A DNA stretch of 64,000 bases from PHBD01 sp964578535 (GCA_964578535.1 CAZODI010000009.1:1-64000); one strand, 5' to 3'; positions 1-8,697 are shown, numbered from the stretch's first letter. Notes: generated by a model from the letters alone, not told the origin. Numbers and translations: made by a program.

Positions 1-838
1 GTTCCGAGGCCAGCGTCGGCTGGTAGCCGAGGCGCGAGGGCAGAAGCCCCATGAGGCCCGAGACTTCCTGGCCGGCCTGGATGAAGCGGAAGATGTTGTC
101 GATGAGCAGGAGCACGTCCTGACGCTCGTCGTCCCGGAAGTACTCGGCCATGGTAAGCCCCGTGTGGCCGACCCGGAAGCGCGCCCCCGGCGGCTCGTTC
201 ATCTGGCCGAAGACCATGACGGTGTTGGGGAGGACGCCGGCCTCCTTCATCTCCCGGTAGAGCTCCTCTCCCTCGCGGCAGCGCTCGCCGACGCCGCAGA
301 AGATGCTGATGCCGTGGTGATGCCCCACCATGTTGTGGATCATCTCCGTCAGCAGAACCGTCTTGCCGACGCCGGCCCCGCCGAACAGCCCGGCCTTTCC
401 GCCCCGTTCCAGGGGGCAGAGGACGTCGACGGCCTTGATTCCCGTCTCGAAGATCTCCGAGACGGTGGACTGCTGGGTGATGGGCACGGGTGTGCCGTGG
501 AGGGACCGAACCTCTCCGCTCCCGTGGAACTCGAGGTTGTCGATGGGCTCCCCGAACACGTTGAAGACGCGCCCCAGAAGCTCTTTCCCGACGGGAATCA
601 TGAACGGGTGGCCGGTGTCGTTGATGGCCGACCCCCGGGCCAGCCCCTGGGTCGGCATCAGGGAGATGCCCCGTATGGTCTCCGCGTTGAGCTGGACCAT
701 GACCTCAACCCGGATCCGGCCGTCGTCCCCGGTCGTCAGAACGTTGCCGATGGCCGGAAGACGGCCGGCAGGGAACCGGGCGTCCACGACGCTCCCCCGG
801 ACGGACAGAATGACTCCTTCGCTGGCTTCCCGTTTCAT
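1..838 (-). CDS. atpD: Alternate F1Fo (N-ATPase type) ATP synthase beta subunit, 3' end outside window
   Basis: This is the catalytic beta subunit of an F-type ATPase; 279 residues are present and the C-terminus lies beyond the left edge. Walker A GGAGVGKT is near residues 150-157 and Walker B is LLLIDNIF. The segments MIHNMVGHHHG, FCGVGERCREGEELYREM and SGLMGLLPSRLGYQPT are, from knowledge of the family, typical of the alternate Na+/H+ N-ATPase rather than the ordinary beta subunit. No alpha or gamma gene lies upstream, which fits the N-ATPase order in which atpD comes first (atpDCQRBEFAG). The ATG at 838 has GGAGGG 9 nt upstream. The N-ATPase assignment is inferred, because the rest of the operon is out of view. 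Confidence 0.9.
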   Translation of the reverse strand, partial: MKREASEGVILSVRGSVVDARFPAGRLPAIGNVLTTGDDGRIRVEVMVQLNAETIRGISLMPTQGLARGSAINDTGHPFMIPVGKELLGRVFNVFGEPIDNLEFHGSGEVRSLHGTPVPITQQSTVSEIFETGIKAVDVLCPLERGGKAGLFGGAGVGKTVLLTEMIHNMVGHHHGISIFCGVGERCREGEELYREMKEAGVLPNTVMVFGQMNEPPGARFRVGHTGLTMAEYFRDDERQDVLLLIDNIFRFIQAGQEVSGLMGLLPSRLGYQPTLASE

Positions 839-899
839 CGATTCGTACCCTCCGCGTTTCGGGATGGATGGCCGGACTCTCTCTTTGCTGAATCCGGCG

Positions 900-1739
900 T
901 TACATGGCCTTCAGCCGATAGATTTCTTCCGCCATGGTGATGCCTTCGCTCAGGAAGGCCACCACCGCTCCGATCACAATGAACATCACCGCCCGAACGA
1001 AGTCGTCGGTAAGGGGGATGCCACGGAGAAAAACACTGTGGCTCAGGATCAGGAAGACCCCCAGGACCACCGCCAGCAGAATCCCCTTTCGCTTCCACCA
1101 GATGCCCGCCAGGACGACGGGGATATAGAAAAGGTGCGTGAAGATGACGTTGGACCCCATCACTGCGTGATAGTAGTACGTCAGGAGGAACGAGCCGATC
1201 AGCAGGACCGACATAATGGCCGTCCGATAGGGCGAAAGGCGCGTGCCGAGCGGGCTCTCCAGCCGGATCATGTTGAGAACCGCCAGGCGGTCGTTGAGCT
1301 CGCCGCGGATCAGTTCCTGGTAACGCCGGCTCATGAACGTGATGGCGTAGTCGAACATCAGGATGGTCCGCACCAGGCTGTCCACGGCCTGCTTCTGCTC
1401 CACGGCGGTGATGAAGATGACCTGGAACTCGGCGTAGAGCCAGATGTGGCGTCGCATGAGGATCAGCGCATAGATGGCCTCATGGAGGGGGACATTCGCT
1501 TCGTACTGCTCTTCGGCGTACCGGGCGAAGAATTCCCGGGAGACCTCCGCCGGCTTCTCGGCGTAGAACATCTTCCGGAAATTGTCGTAGAAGCGGATGG
1601 CCAGGGGAACCAGTTTGCCCTCCGGCATATCGTGGTAGGATGCGGTCCGGGAATTCCTGCGCACGTCCTTCGCCCAGGCGTGGGCGATGGGATCGGCGTG
1701 CTTCTCGATCAGGGCGATCAGCTTCAGCGATCCGGACAT
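900..1739 (-). CDS. Membrane protein with RsbRD-N-like sensor domain
   Basis: The protein has 279 residues. Residues 1-145 are helical and resemble the RsbRD N-terminal domain (RsbT co-antagonist family), with PLHEAIYALILMRR and IWLYAEFQV. About four transmembrane helices follow (roughly 172-193, 196-213, 218-237 and 248-265). The start at 1739 is chosen because GGAGG lies about 8 nt upstream; a longer frame to 1847 would add a low-complexity Pro/Arg/Gly leader. It sits 61 nt upstream of atpD on the same strand, so it may be cotranscribed with it. The N-terminal domain is closely similar to the next gene (1828-2292), indicating tandem duplication. The role is unknown; a membrane-bound signalling or sensor protein is the likeliest guess. 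Confidence 0.7.
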   Translation of the reverse strand: MSGSLKLIALIEKHADPIAHAWAKDVRRNSRTASYHDMPEGKLVPLAIRFYDNFRKMFYAEKPAEVSREFFARYAEEQYEANVPLHEAIYALILMRRHIWLYAEFQVIFITAVEQKQAVDSLVRTILMFDYAITFMSRRYQELIRGELNDRLAVLNMIRLESPLGTRLSPYRTAIMSVLLIGSFLLTYYYHAVMGSNVIFTHLFYIPVVLAGIWWKRKGILLAVVLGVFLILSHSVFLRGIPLTDDFVRAVMFIVIGAVVAFLSEGITMAEEIYRLKAM

Positions 1740-1827
1740 GGCCTGCCCTCCTTGTCTCCCCCGGCATCGCGAGGACGAGGGGGGTGCCCCGGGACCGGCG
1801 GTCGGCCGGCCCCGGGGTGCGGGGGGA

Positions 1828-2292
1828 TTACGTGTTGGGGGCCTCAAACCACTCGAGCTTCATCAACTCGCGGTATCTCTTGGAGATGAAGTAGACGGCG
1901 TAATCGAACATCAGAATCGTCCGGGTGATGCTCTCCACGGCCAGATTCTGCTCCACGGCGGTGAGGAAGAGGACCTGGAACTCGGCGTAGAGCCAGATCT
2001 GCCTCCGCATCAGGATCAGGGCGTAGAGGGCCTCGTGGAGGGGGACGCCCTTCCGGTAGCTCTCCTCGGCGTAACGGGTGAAGTATCCCTGGGACGCTTC
2101 CACCGGCTTCGGCTCCATGAACAGCCTGCGGAAATTTTCGTAGAAGACCACCGCCTGAGGAACCAGATCCTTTTCCGGCATGCTATGATAATAAGGGGTG
2201 AACGGGTTCTTCCGCACGTTCCTGGCCCACTGCCGGGCGATCGGTTCCGCGTGCGTTTCCACCAGGTCAATCAGCTTCATGCCCATGTACAT
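1828..2292 (-). CDS. Stand-alone RsbRD-N-like domain protein
   Basis: This soluble protein of about 154 residues consists only of the domain found at the N-terminus of the neighbour at 900-1739. The two share YALILMRR, IWLYAEFQV and TRTILMFDYA. The start is the ATG at 2292, because GGAGG lies 8 nt before it; the GTG at 2301 would overlap that ribosome binding site. Known RsbR-type domains act in stressosome or sigma-factor signalling, but no RsbS, RsbT or anti-sigma gene is visible here, so the role is open. It is the first gene of a minus-strand string that leads into atpD. Confidence 0.65.
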   Translation of the reverse strand: MYMGMKLIDLVETHAEPIARQWARNVRKNPFTPYYHSMPEKDLVPQAVVFYENFRRLFMEPKPVEASQGYFTRYAEESYRKGVPLHEALYALILMRRQIWLYAEFQVLFLTAVEQNLAVESITRTILMFDYAVYFISKRYRELMKLEWFEAPNT

Positions 2293-2521
2293 GTCCGCCA
2301 CCTCCTCTCGCAGATTTTGTCCTTTGCCTTTTAGACAGCAATGGGCATGCCAGGGACGGCGGGACGGCCGCTCGTGTATATCTGGTTGAAATTTATGCAG
2401 AATGGGATATGGCCATCGGCTCGGTCGAGGAAGTCATTCCTGTCTCCGTCCTTTCACACAGAGGCCGGACGGTCTCCGAACGGACACCATTGGAAGCTAA
2501 CCAATTGAAATGAAAGGAAAC

Positions 2522-2551
2522 AAAAAGGGGTGACGAAAAGGTCGCCCCTTT
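2522..2551 (-). terminator. Rho-independent terminator of the kinase/regulator operon
   Basis: On the minus strand AAAGGGG and CCCCTTT bracket an inner GAC/GTC pairing, followed by a T-rich tract (the A-run at 2522-2526 on the plus strand). It lies 22 nt past the stop codon of the sigma54 regulator. One internal C/A mismatch weakens the stem. Confidence 0.6.
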
Positions 2552-2567
2552 GGTGACGGAAAGGTCG
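2529..2567. repeat. Short direct repeat, 15 of 16 identical, period 23
   Basis: GGTGACGAAAAGGTCG at 2529-2544 is repeated as GGTGACGGAAAGGTCG at 2552-2567. The repeat overlaps the terminator downstream of the response regulator. It may be only a local slippage product. Confidence 0.5.
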
Positions 2568-2573
2568 TCGAGA

Positions 2574-3814
2574 TCAGGAGGTGGAATTGTCGTCCAGATA
2601 AGACAGCCAGGCCGCGTCTTGTCGCATCTGGGCGATTTTTCTCTGGAGCTGGCGGACGGTGATCCCGAGGATCCGGGCAGTCTGTTTCCGGTCCCCCCCG
2701 GTGTGCGTGAGGACATAGGCCACGTGGGCCTCGTCGTTTTCCTTGAGGGTGCTCAGGCGCCGGGCGAAGGGGGCCGGCCGGAGCGCAGCCGNNNNNNNNN
2801 NNNNNNNNNNNNNNNNNNNNNNNNNNNNNNNNNNNNNNNNNNNNNNNNNNNNNNNNNNNNNNNNNNNNNNNNNNNNNNNNNNNNNNNNNNNGCCGACTTG
2901 AGGCGGTAGAAAAGATCAAGGCGGAAGCGTCCCTCCTGGCAGGCCCGATCCAGATCCATGTTGGTCGCCGAGATGACCCGGACGTCCACCTGGATGGCCC
3001 GGCTGCTCCCCAGGGGGGTGAAGGTCTTGTCCTCCAGGACGCGGAGGAGTTTCGACTGAAGGCCCGGAGGCAGCTCTCCGATCTCGTCGAGGAAGAGGGA
3101 GCCTCCGTCGGCCTGCTCGAAGAAACCGCGATAGCTCGACTCGGCCCCCGTGAAGGCCCCGCGGGCGTGGCCGAAGAACTGGGTCTCGAACATGGTCGTG
3201 GGGATGGCGCTGACATTGACGGCGACGAAGGGCCCCTCGGGCGACGGGCCCGCCCGGTGGATGCCCCGGGCCACCAGTTCCTTGCCGGTTCCCGACTCCC
3301 CGGTGATCAGGACAGGGTTTCCGCTCCGGGCCATAACCTGGGAGTAGGCAAGGAGCGACCTCATGCGCGGGCACTTCGTCACGATCGCCGCGAAGGCCTC
3401 GGGCGTCTCGGAGACCCGGCCCGCCGCCACGGGGGCCAGGCTGTTCAGCAGGCCCTTCCGCTCGAAGGCCCGCTGGATCGTGAGGATCAGAAGCTCGTTG
3501 TCCACGGGCTTTACCAGGTAGTCGTAGGCCCCCGTCCGGATGGCCCGGACCGTGGTCGACAGGTCGTCCACGGCGGTCAGGATGATGAACTCCGTCTGCG
3601 GCAGATAGGGTTTTACCGTCTCCAGCACCGTCAGCCCATCCACCTCCGGCATCAGGAGGTCCAGCAGGACGATGTCGAAGTCCTCCATCCGGAGCCGGCG
3701 GATCGCCTCGGAGCCGCTGCGGCAGGTCTCGACGTCCTTGTACCCGCGCCAGTTCAGAAGCCTCTTGATTGAGGAGAGGGAGATCTCCTCGTCGTCCACG
3801 GCCAGGATTCTCAC
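2574..3814 (-). CDS. Sigma54-dependent response regulator (NtrC family), interrupted by assembly gap
   Basis: The receiver domain is residues 1-115, with acidic D7/D8, phosphoacceptor D52 in LLDLLMPEVDG and K102. The AAA+ sigma54-activator domain has Walker A GESGTGKE near residue 172 and an intact GAFTGA loop (219-224), so it should contact sigma54 RNA polymerase. After the N-run a Fis-type helix-turn-helix ends the protein (RKQTARILGITVRQLQRKI), stopping at TGA 2574-2576. The GTG start at 3814 overlaps the kinase stop (GTGA) and has GGAGG 8 nt upstream, so it is translationally coupled to the kinase. The HTH lies in a different frame from the receiver if the gap is taken as 100 nt, so the gap length is wrong. 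The target genes are unknown. Confidence 0.88.
2792..2891. other. Assembly gap (100 N)
   Basis: A run of exactly 100 N, the usual placeholder for a gap of unknown size, sits inside the response regulator. It hides the end of the AAA+ domain. Frame arithmetic from the GTG at 3814 to the TGA at 2574 requires a true gap length of 2 modulo 3. NtrC family proportions suggest roughly 300 nt are missing. Confidence 0.98.
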
Positions 3815-5958
3815 AGTCGCAACCTCCCCTTTTCCTCCAGGATTTTCTGCAGCCGCTTCGTTGCGGCGGGTTTGGGCAGAATCTCTGTGGCGCCGTCCCC
3901 GGCGGACAGGCGCCGCATCTCCTCCTCGGGCGCGCAGAGCACTACCTCCACCAGGGGGAACCGGTCCCGGACCGCTTTGAGCAGATCGCGCCCGTCCAGG
4001 TCCGGGAGGCTCCACTCCATGACCACGATGTCCACTTCCGGGTGCTCGTCCAGGTATTTCAGGACGGCGGGTGCACCGACCCCGGGGCGGGCCTCCCAGG
4101 TTTCCACCTCTGCAAGGGCCGCCTTCAGGGCGCCGAGAAATTCCCGGTCCGTTCCTAAGCACAGGATCGACGGCAGGATCCTGGGCAGGGCCTTGCCCTC
4201 GACGGGAAGGAAAACGGAGAAGCGGCTCCCCATGCCGGGCCGGGATAGCACACCGATGAGGCCGTTGTGCTCCCGGACCAGGCCATATGATATGGACAGG
4301 CCGAGTCCCGTTCCGCCCGAATCCCGCCGGGTGGTGAAAAAGGGATCGAACAGGTGCCCCAGGTTTTCCCGGGGGATGCCCCGGCCGTTGTCTTCCACAT
4401 CCAGGAGAATCGCGTTCAGGCGTGGAATGGAGCGGGCAGAGACGGTGATGCGACCCTTGCGGCCGCCGGGCATGGCCTGGTGGGCGTTGATGAGCAGGTT
4501 CGTCAGGACCTGCTCCAGCTTCTGGAGGTTTCCCAGGACCGGGGGCAGGTCGGGCTCGATGCGCTGTTCGATTGTGGAGACGGTCCGCCGGATCTGGCCG
4601 CCGACGATCAGGAGGGCGCCCTGCACGACCTCCGCGACCTGCAGGGGCTTCATCCGGGCCGCGCGCTCGTCCGAGCGGGAGAACTCCTTGAGGTTCGTGA
4701 TGACCCGGCTGATCCGGTTGGAGGCAACGCGGAAGGCCTCGATGATATCCCTCATGTGCCGGGTGAGCTCCTCGGGGTGGATGTCCCGGTTTTTCCAGCG
4801 CGGGTCGATCTCCCCCAGGCGGTGGATGGCGGGTTCTACGGCGTTCCAGATCTCCTCCAGGAGGGGGATGTTGTAGGAGATGAAACTGACGGGGTTGTTG
4901 ATCTCGTGGGCCACTCCCGCCACCACCTCGCCCAGGGCGGTGAGCTTGTGGGTCTGGATCATCTGCTGGAGCCGAAGCTCCGCCTCCTGCCGCATCCGCT
5001 TTTCTTCCGTCACGTCCTGCCAGACGCCGGCGATCTGGGGAGGCGGTCCCCCGATATGGCGGGGCATGCGCCAGTAGTCCGAGAACCAGCGATAGCTTCC
5101 TTCGGCCGTGCGAAAGCGATACTCCGACCTTCCCTGGCGCCGCTTCGTCTTCGGTACCTGCGGAAGCCGCATGCGGTCGTCCGGATGAACGCGGCTCTCC
5201 CAGAAGCCGGGATCCTCCAGGAAGCGTTCAGGGGAAAAGCCGGTCATTTCCCGCACGCTGGTGCTGACGTAGGTGAGGGCGAAGGGGGATGAAGCCTGGC
5301 GGCTGTAGGAGACAATCGGCAGGGATTCGAGAATGAGGGAGAGGTGCTCCGTCGTGTCCTTGAGGGCGAGGTTTGCCCTGGCCAGCTCGGAAGTGCGCTC
5401 CCGGACACGCGATTCCAGTTTTTCGTGAGCGGCCCGGAGGGCTTCCTCGGCCTGCCGCCGCTCCGTGATGTCCTCCAGCGTCTCCACAACCCCGACGATT
5501 TCCCCCCGGGGATCGCGAAGCACGGCGGCGGTGAAGCGCAGCCAGCGTCCTTCTTCTCCCAGCTCGGGAAAGAAGTCCGTCGCTTCGTAGGCCTCGTCGA
5601 TGAGCTTGGAGGGGATGTATTTCCCGGTGTACCAGGTGGGAATGGCCTTCAGAGCGCCGTCCACCAGGAGATCCGCCAGGCAGGGCCGTTCCCGGGCGTA
5701 AAAAGCCCGCCACTGCTGGTTCGTTCCGACCACGTCCCCGGCCGGGATCCGGCTGAGCTCCTCCAGGGCCCGGTTCCAGTAGAGGATCCGGTGGTCCCTA
5801 CCGATGACGAAGGTCGGGATTGGGGAGCCGCCGATGATGCTGGCCAGGAGCGCCTCGCCGGCATGGCGGATCTGTTGCGCCTTTTCCAGGTCCGCGATCC
5901 TTCGCCGGAGACCGGCCGGCTCATCCGCCGGATTCTGTGGTGCCGGGTTCTTCGCCAC
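3811..5958 (-). CDS. PAS-domain sensor histidine kinase with C-terminal pseudo-receiver
   Basis: The protein has 715 residues from the GTG at 5958 (AGGA upstream). Two PAS domains span about 36-155 and 205-325, separated by a coiled linker. HisKA carries H351 in GVAHEINNP, and HATPase_c has DNGRG (about 523) and GGTGLGLS (about 548). No transmembrane segment is evident, so sensing is probably cytoplasmic. Residues 596-712 form a receiver-like fold in which the phosphoacceptor position holds Glu (VVMEWSLPDLDG, E648) and the usual N-terminal acidic pair is missing. The stop overlaps the start of the partner sigma54 regulator. A TTG start at 6072 was rejected because it sits in the T-tract of the upstream terminator. 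Confidence 0.85.
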   Translation of the reverse strand: MAKNPAPQNPADEPAGLRRRIADLEKAQQIRHAGEALLASIIGGSPIPTFVIGRDHRILYWNRALEELSRIPAGDVVGTNQQWRAFYARERPCLADLLVDGALKAIPTWYTGKYIPSKLIDEAYEATDFFPELGEEGRWLRFTAAVLRDPRGEIVGVVETLEDITERRQAEEALRAAHEKLESRVRERTSELARANLALKDTTEHLSLILESLPIVSYSRQASSPFALTYVSTSVREMTGFSPERFLEDPGFWESRVHPDDRMRLPQVPKTKRRQGRSEYRFRTAEGSYRWFSDYWRMPRHIGGPPPQIAGVWQDVTEEKRMRQEAELRLQQMIQTHKLTALGEVVAGVAHEINNPVSFISYNIPLLEEIWNAVEPAIHRLGEIDPRWKNRDIHPEELTRHMRDIIEAFRVASNRISRVITNLKEFSRSDERAARMKPLQVAEVVQGALLIVGGQIRRTVSTIEQRIEPDLPPVLGNLQKLEQVLTNLLINAHQAMPGGRKGRITVSARSIPRLNAILLDVEDNGRGIPRENLGHLFDPFFTTRRDSGGTGLGLSISYGLVREHNGLIGVLSRPGMGSRFSVFLPVEGKALPRILPSILCLGTDREFLGALKAALAEVETWEARPGVGAPAVLKYLDEHPEVDIVVMEWSLPDLDGRDLLKAVRDRFPLVEVVLCAPEEEMRRLSAGDGATEILPKPAATKRLQKILEEKGRLRL

Positions 5959-6070
5959 GAGGAGTTCCTGCCGCCTTTCCGGGGCTTGTCCGCCGAATGG
6001 TTTGTGCCATTGTGCATGTTCTTCCCCCCGGCCGTCAACCGGTTTGGGACGGTGCGCTTTTCCGGAGAGC

Positions 6071-6104
6071 AAAAAAACCTCGGATCCCAGGGAAGAATCC
6101 GAGG
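6071..6104 (-). terminator. Rho-independent terminator after the cytidylate-kinase-like gene
   Basis: A perfect 8-bp stem (CCTCGGAT at 6078-6085 and ATCCGAGG at 6097-6104) with an 11-nt loop is followed on the minus strand by seven T (A-run 6071-6077). It separates the 6139-6831 gene from the kinase/regulator operon. Confidence 0.85.
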
Positions 6105-6138
6105 CGTGTGTCCTGCGTGATCGAGAAACTCGGATTCC

Positions 6139-6831
6139 TCAGCCGGCGGTCTTCCTCCACGCCGTGTAGGCGGCTTTCACGCAATCCACCGTGCCCTCGA
6201 TGCCGAGGCGGCTCGTGTCGAGAGTCATGTCGTAGTGGGCGGGGTCGGCGATGTCGGCATGGAAATATTTCCTCACAAAGGCGCTCCGGTTCGACTCGGT
6301 GCGGACCACGTACTCCTCGGCATTGTCCCGGGAGACCTTTTTGTCTTTCATGACCCGGGCGATGCGGATTTCCCGGGGACCGATCAGACGGATCCGGAAG
6401 GTCTCCTCCGGGGGGAGCATGAAATTGGCGCCCCGGCCGAGGATGACGGCGTTTCCGTGCCTGCCGACGGTGCCGACGACCTTCGTCAGGTGGCGGAGAT
6501 AGTTGTCCGGCCAGAGATGGCGGACCTCGAAGAGGGACGTGATCCAGTCGTCGCGGTGTGTGATCTGCTTCTCGTCGAGGGAGGCTACGACCTTCTCGCT
6601 CATCTCGGCGCTGTCCGCCACCTTCTGGATGATCTGTCCGCTGACCAGATCCATGCCGAGTGCCGCCGCCAGCCTGCGGGCGATGGCGGTGCCTCCGCTT
6701 CCCGGTTCCCGGGAGACGGTGATGACGGGAGCCGATTTTTCCCTGGTCTTCCCGGTCCGGACCGGCAGACCGTTCCATTTGTCCAGCTGCTCGTTGACCA
6801 TCTGTTCGAGGGAGCGCGGTTTGGCTTTCAT
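6139..6831 (-). CDS. Cytidylate kinase-like family protein
   Basis: This P-loop protein of 230 residues has SREPGSGGTAIARRLA near residues 40-55, typical of the cytidylate-kinase-like family (Pfam PF13189). The segment GRHGNAVILGRGANF is also characteristic of that group. The family has a nucleotide-kinase fold but its substrate is generally not established, and true Cmk would not have this N-terminal extension. The ATG at 6831 has AAGGAG upstream. A strong terminator follows, so the gene is probably monocistronic or the last of a short unit with the ACT/paaK genes upstream. Confidence 0.8.
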   Translation of the reverse strand: MKAKPRSLEQMVNEQLDKWNGLPVRTGKTREKSAPVITVSREPGSGGTAIARRLAAALGMDLVSGQIIQKVADSAEMSEKVVASLDEKQITHRDDWITSLFEVRHLWPDNYLRHLTKVVGTVGRHGNAVILGRGANFMLPPEETFRIRLIGPREIRIARVMKDKKVSRDNAEEYVVRTESNRSAFVRKYFHADIADPAHYDMTLDTSRLGIEGTVDCVKAAYTAWRKTAG

Positions 6832-6943
6832 GGGGGTCTCCTTTCGCGAACCGGTTTTACAGGCCAGGGAGCACCTCCCCGCCCGGCTTGGCGTTTCCCC
6901 GTCCGTCTGCCGGCGCAGCGGGTGAATCCGTAGTGCAACGGAT

Positions 6944-7375
6944 CTACATGGAGTAGAGCTTTTCTCCCGAGAGGACCGAGAAGCCCTTCTTCTGAAGGAC
7001 CTCGATGGCCCGGTCCGGATTGTCGTACCGGAAGATGATGACGGCGTTCTCGCCGCTTTTTTCCACGAAGGCGTAAAGGTACTCGATGTTGATGGCCTCG
7101 CCTCCGAGGGCCTCCAGGATGGAATGGAGCCCGCCCGGCCGGTCCGGGACCTCCACGGCCACCACCGTCGTGCGGCTGACCCGGAATCCCTTCTCCTTCA
7201 GGACGGCGCTGGTGGCCGCCACGTCGTTGACGATGAGCCGGAGAATTCCGAAGTCCGACGTGTCCGCCAGGGAGAGGGTGCGGATGTTGATGTTGGCCTC
7301 CTTGAGCGCCTTCATCACCTCTTCGAGCACCCCCGGCTTGTTTTCCAGGAATACGGAGATCTGTTCCACTTTCAT
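6944..7375 (-). CDS. Tandem ACT domain protein
   Basis: The 143 residues form two ACT domains: residues 1-68 begin MKVEQISVFLENKPGVLEEV and residues 72-143 begin VVAVEVPDRPGGLHSILEAL. ACT domains bind small ligands, usually amino acids. Proteins of this form commonly lie next to phenylacetate-CoA ligase in anaerobes, and here the gene begins 14 nt after the paaK stop. GGAGG lies 7 nt before the ATG at 7375. A regulatory or ligand-sensing role for the adjacent ligase is inferred from context. Confidence 0.88.
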   Translation of the reverse strand: MKVEQISVFLENKPGVLEEVMKALKEANINIRTLSLADTSDFGILRLIVNDVAATSAVLKEKGFRVSRTTVVAVEVPDRPGGLHSILEALGGEAINIEYLYAFVEKSGENAVIIFRYDNPDRAIEVLQKKGFSVLSGEKLYSM

Positions 7376-7389
7376 GAGGACACCTCCCG

Positions 7390-8697
7390 TCAGATTTTCC
7401 GTTTGTCGATGACCCGGCTGGCTTTTCCCTCGAAGCGCTGGAGGGACTTGGGCTCCACCAGCTTGACCTTGGCGGAGATGCCGAGATAATCCTTCAGGTC
7501 CTTGACGATCCGGCGTTCCGTCCGCTGGAGGACCTTCACTTCGTCGGCGTTGGCGAACGCCTCTTCCCGGACCTCGACCTGAACCTCGAGGGTGTCCAGA
7601 GTCCCCTCCCGGTCCACCAGGAGCTGGTAATGCGGCTCCAGGCCGTCGATTCCCACGAGGACGGCCTCGATCTGGGAGGGGAAGACGTTGACGCCGCGGA
7701 TGATGAGCATGTCGTCGCTCCTTCCCATGACGCGGTCCATTCGCACGTGGCTGCGGCCGCAGCGGCAGGGGTCGTGGATGAGGCGCGTCACGTCCCGGGT
7801 CCGGTAGCGGACGAGGGGGAAGGCCTCCTTCGTGAGGGTGGTGAATACCAGTTCCCCCTCCTCTCCGGGGGGAAGGACCTCGCCTGTTGCGGGGTTGATG
7901 ATCTCGGCGAGGAAGTGGTCCTCGAAGACGTGCATCCCCTGCCGGCCCTCGGTGCACTCCATGGCGACACCGGGGCCCATGACCTCCGAGAGCCCGTAGA
8001 TGTTCATGGCCAGGATGTCCAGGGCGTCCTCGATCTGGTTGCGCATCTCGTCACTCCATGGCTCCGCCCCGAAGACGCCGACCCGGAGCTTCAGGGACTG
8101 CATGTCGACGCCCATGGCCTTTCCCTGTTCCGCCAGGTTCAGGGCGTAGGAGGGGGTGCAGCAGATGGCGGTGGGGCCGAAGTCCTGGAGGATCATGATC
8201 TGCCGCTTCGTGTTGCCCCCCGAGATGGGGATGACGCTGGCCCCCAGGCGCTCCGCCCCGTAGTGGGCCCCGAGGCCGCCCGTGAAGAGCCCGTAACCGT
8301 ACGCGTTGTGGATGATGTCGTTTTTCGTGAGCCCGGCGGCGACGAAGCAGCGTGCCATCAGCTCCGACCACTGCTCGATGTCGCGCTTCGTGTAGCCCAC
8401 CACGGTGGCCCGGCCGGTCGTTCCGGAAGAGGCGTGGAGACGGACGACACTGCTCATGGGGACGGCGAAGAGGCCGAAGGGGTAGTTGTCCCGCAGGTCC
8501 TGCTTGGTGGTGAAGGGAAGCCGGCGGAGGTCCGCCAGGCTTTTCACGTCATCCGGCTTCACCCCGGCTTCGTCGAAGGCCTTCCGGTAGAACCCGACCG
8601 TATGGTAGACCCGCTGGACGACCTGCTGGAGCCTCTTCAACTGCAGCGCCTCCAGCGCCTCCCGCGGCAGCGTTTCAAATTCTTCATTGTAGATCAT
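7390..8697 (-). CDS. paaK: Phenylacetate-CoA ligase (AMP-forming)
   Basis: This adenylate-forming enzyme activates phenylacetate or a related aryl or fatty acid with ATP and CoA. The protein has 435 residues. The AMP-binding signature is LHASSGTTGRATVVGYT, with FGAEPWSDEMR and YGLSEVMGPGVA further on, then GRSDDMLIIRGVNVFPSQ, and C-terminal lysine K in FEGKASRVID. Start ATG 8697 has GGAGGG 8 nt upstream. It is preceded by a good sigma70 promoter and followed by an ACT gene, an arrangement common in anaerobic aromatic or amino acid degraders. The exact substrate cannot be fixed from sequence; indoleacetate-type acids are alternatives. Confidence 0.92.
   Translation of the reverse strand: MIYNEEFETLPREALEALQLKRLQQVVQRVYHTVGFYRKAFDEAGVKPDDVKSLADLRRLPFTTKQDLRDNYPFGLFAVPMSSVVRLHASSGTTGRATVVGYTKRDIEQWSELMARCFVAAGLTKNDIIHNAYGYGLFTGGLGAHYGAERLGASVIPISGGNTKRQIMILQDFGPTAICCTPSYALNLAEQGKAMGVDMQSLKLRVGVFGAEPWSDEMRNQIEDALDILAMNIYGLSEVMGPGVAMECTEGRQGMHVFEDHFLAEIINPATGEVLPPGEEGELVFTTLTKEAFPLVRYRTRDVTRLIHDPCRCGRSHVRMDRVMGRSDDMLIIRGVNVFPSQIEAVLVGIDGLEPHYQLLVDREGTLDTLEVQVEVREEAFANADEVKVLQRTERRIVKDLKDYLGISAKVKLVEPKSLQRFEGKASRVIDKRKI

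Noticed and set aside
164..1889. Long plus-strand ORFs over atpD and the RsbRD-like gene
   Set aside because: They are antisense to genes with recognised motifs and arise from high GC content (few stops).
5959..6072. TTG start at 6072 for the histidine kinase
   Set aside because: It lies in the T-tract of the terminator at 6071-6104; GTG 5958 is better placed.
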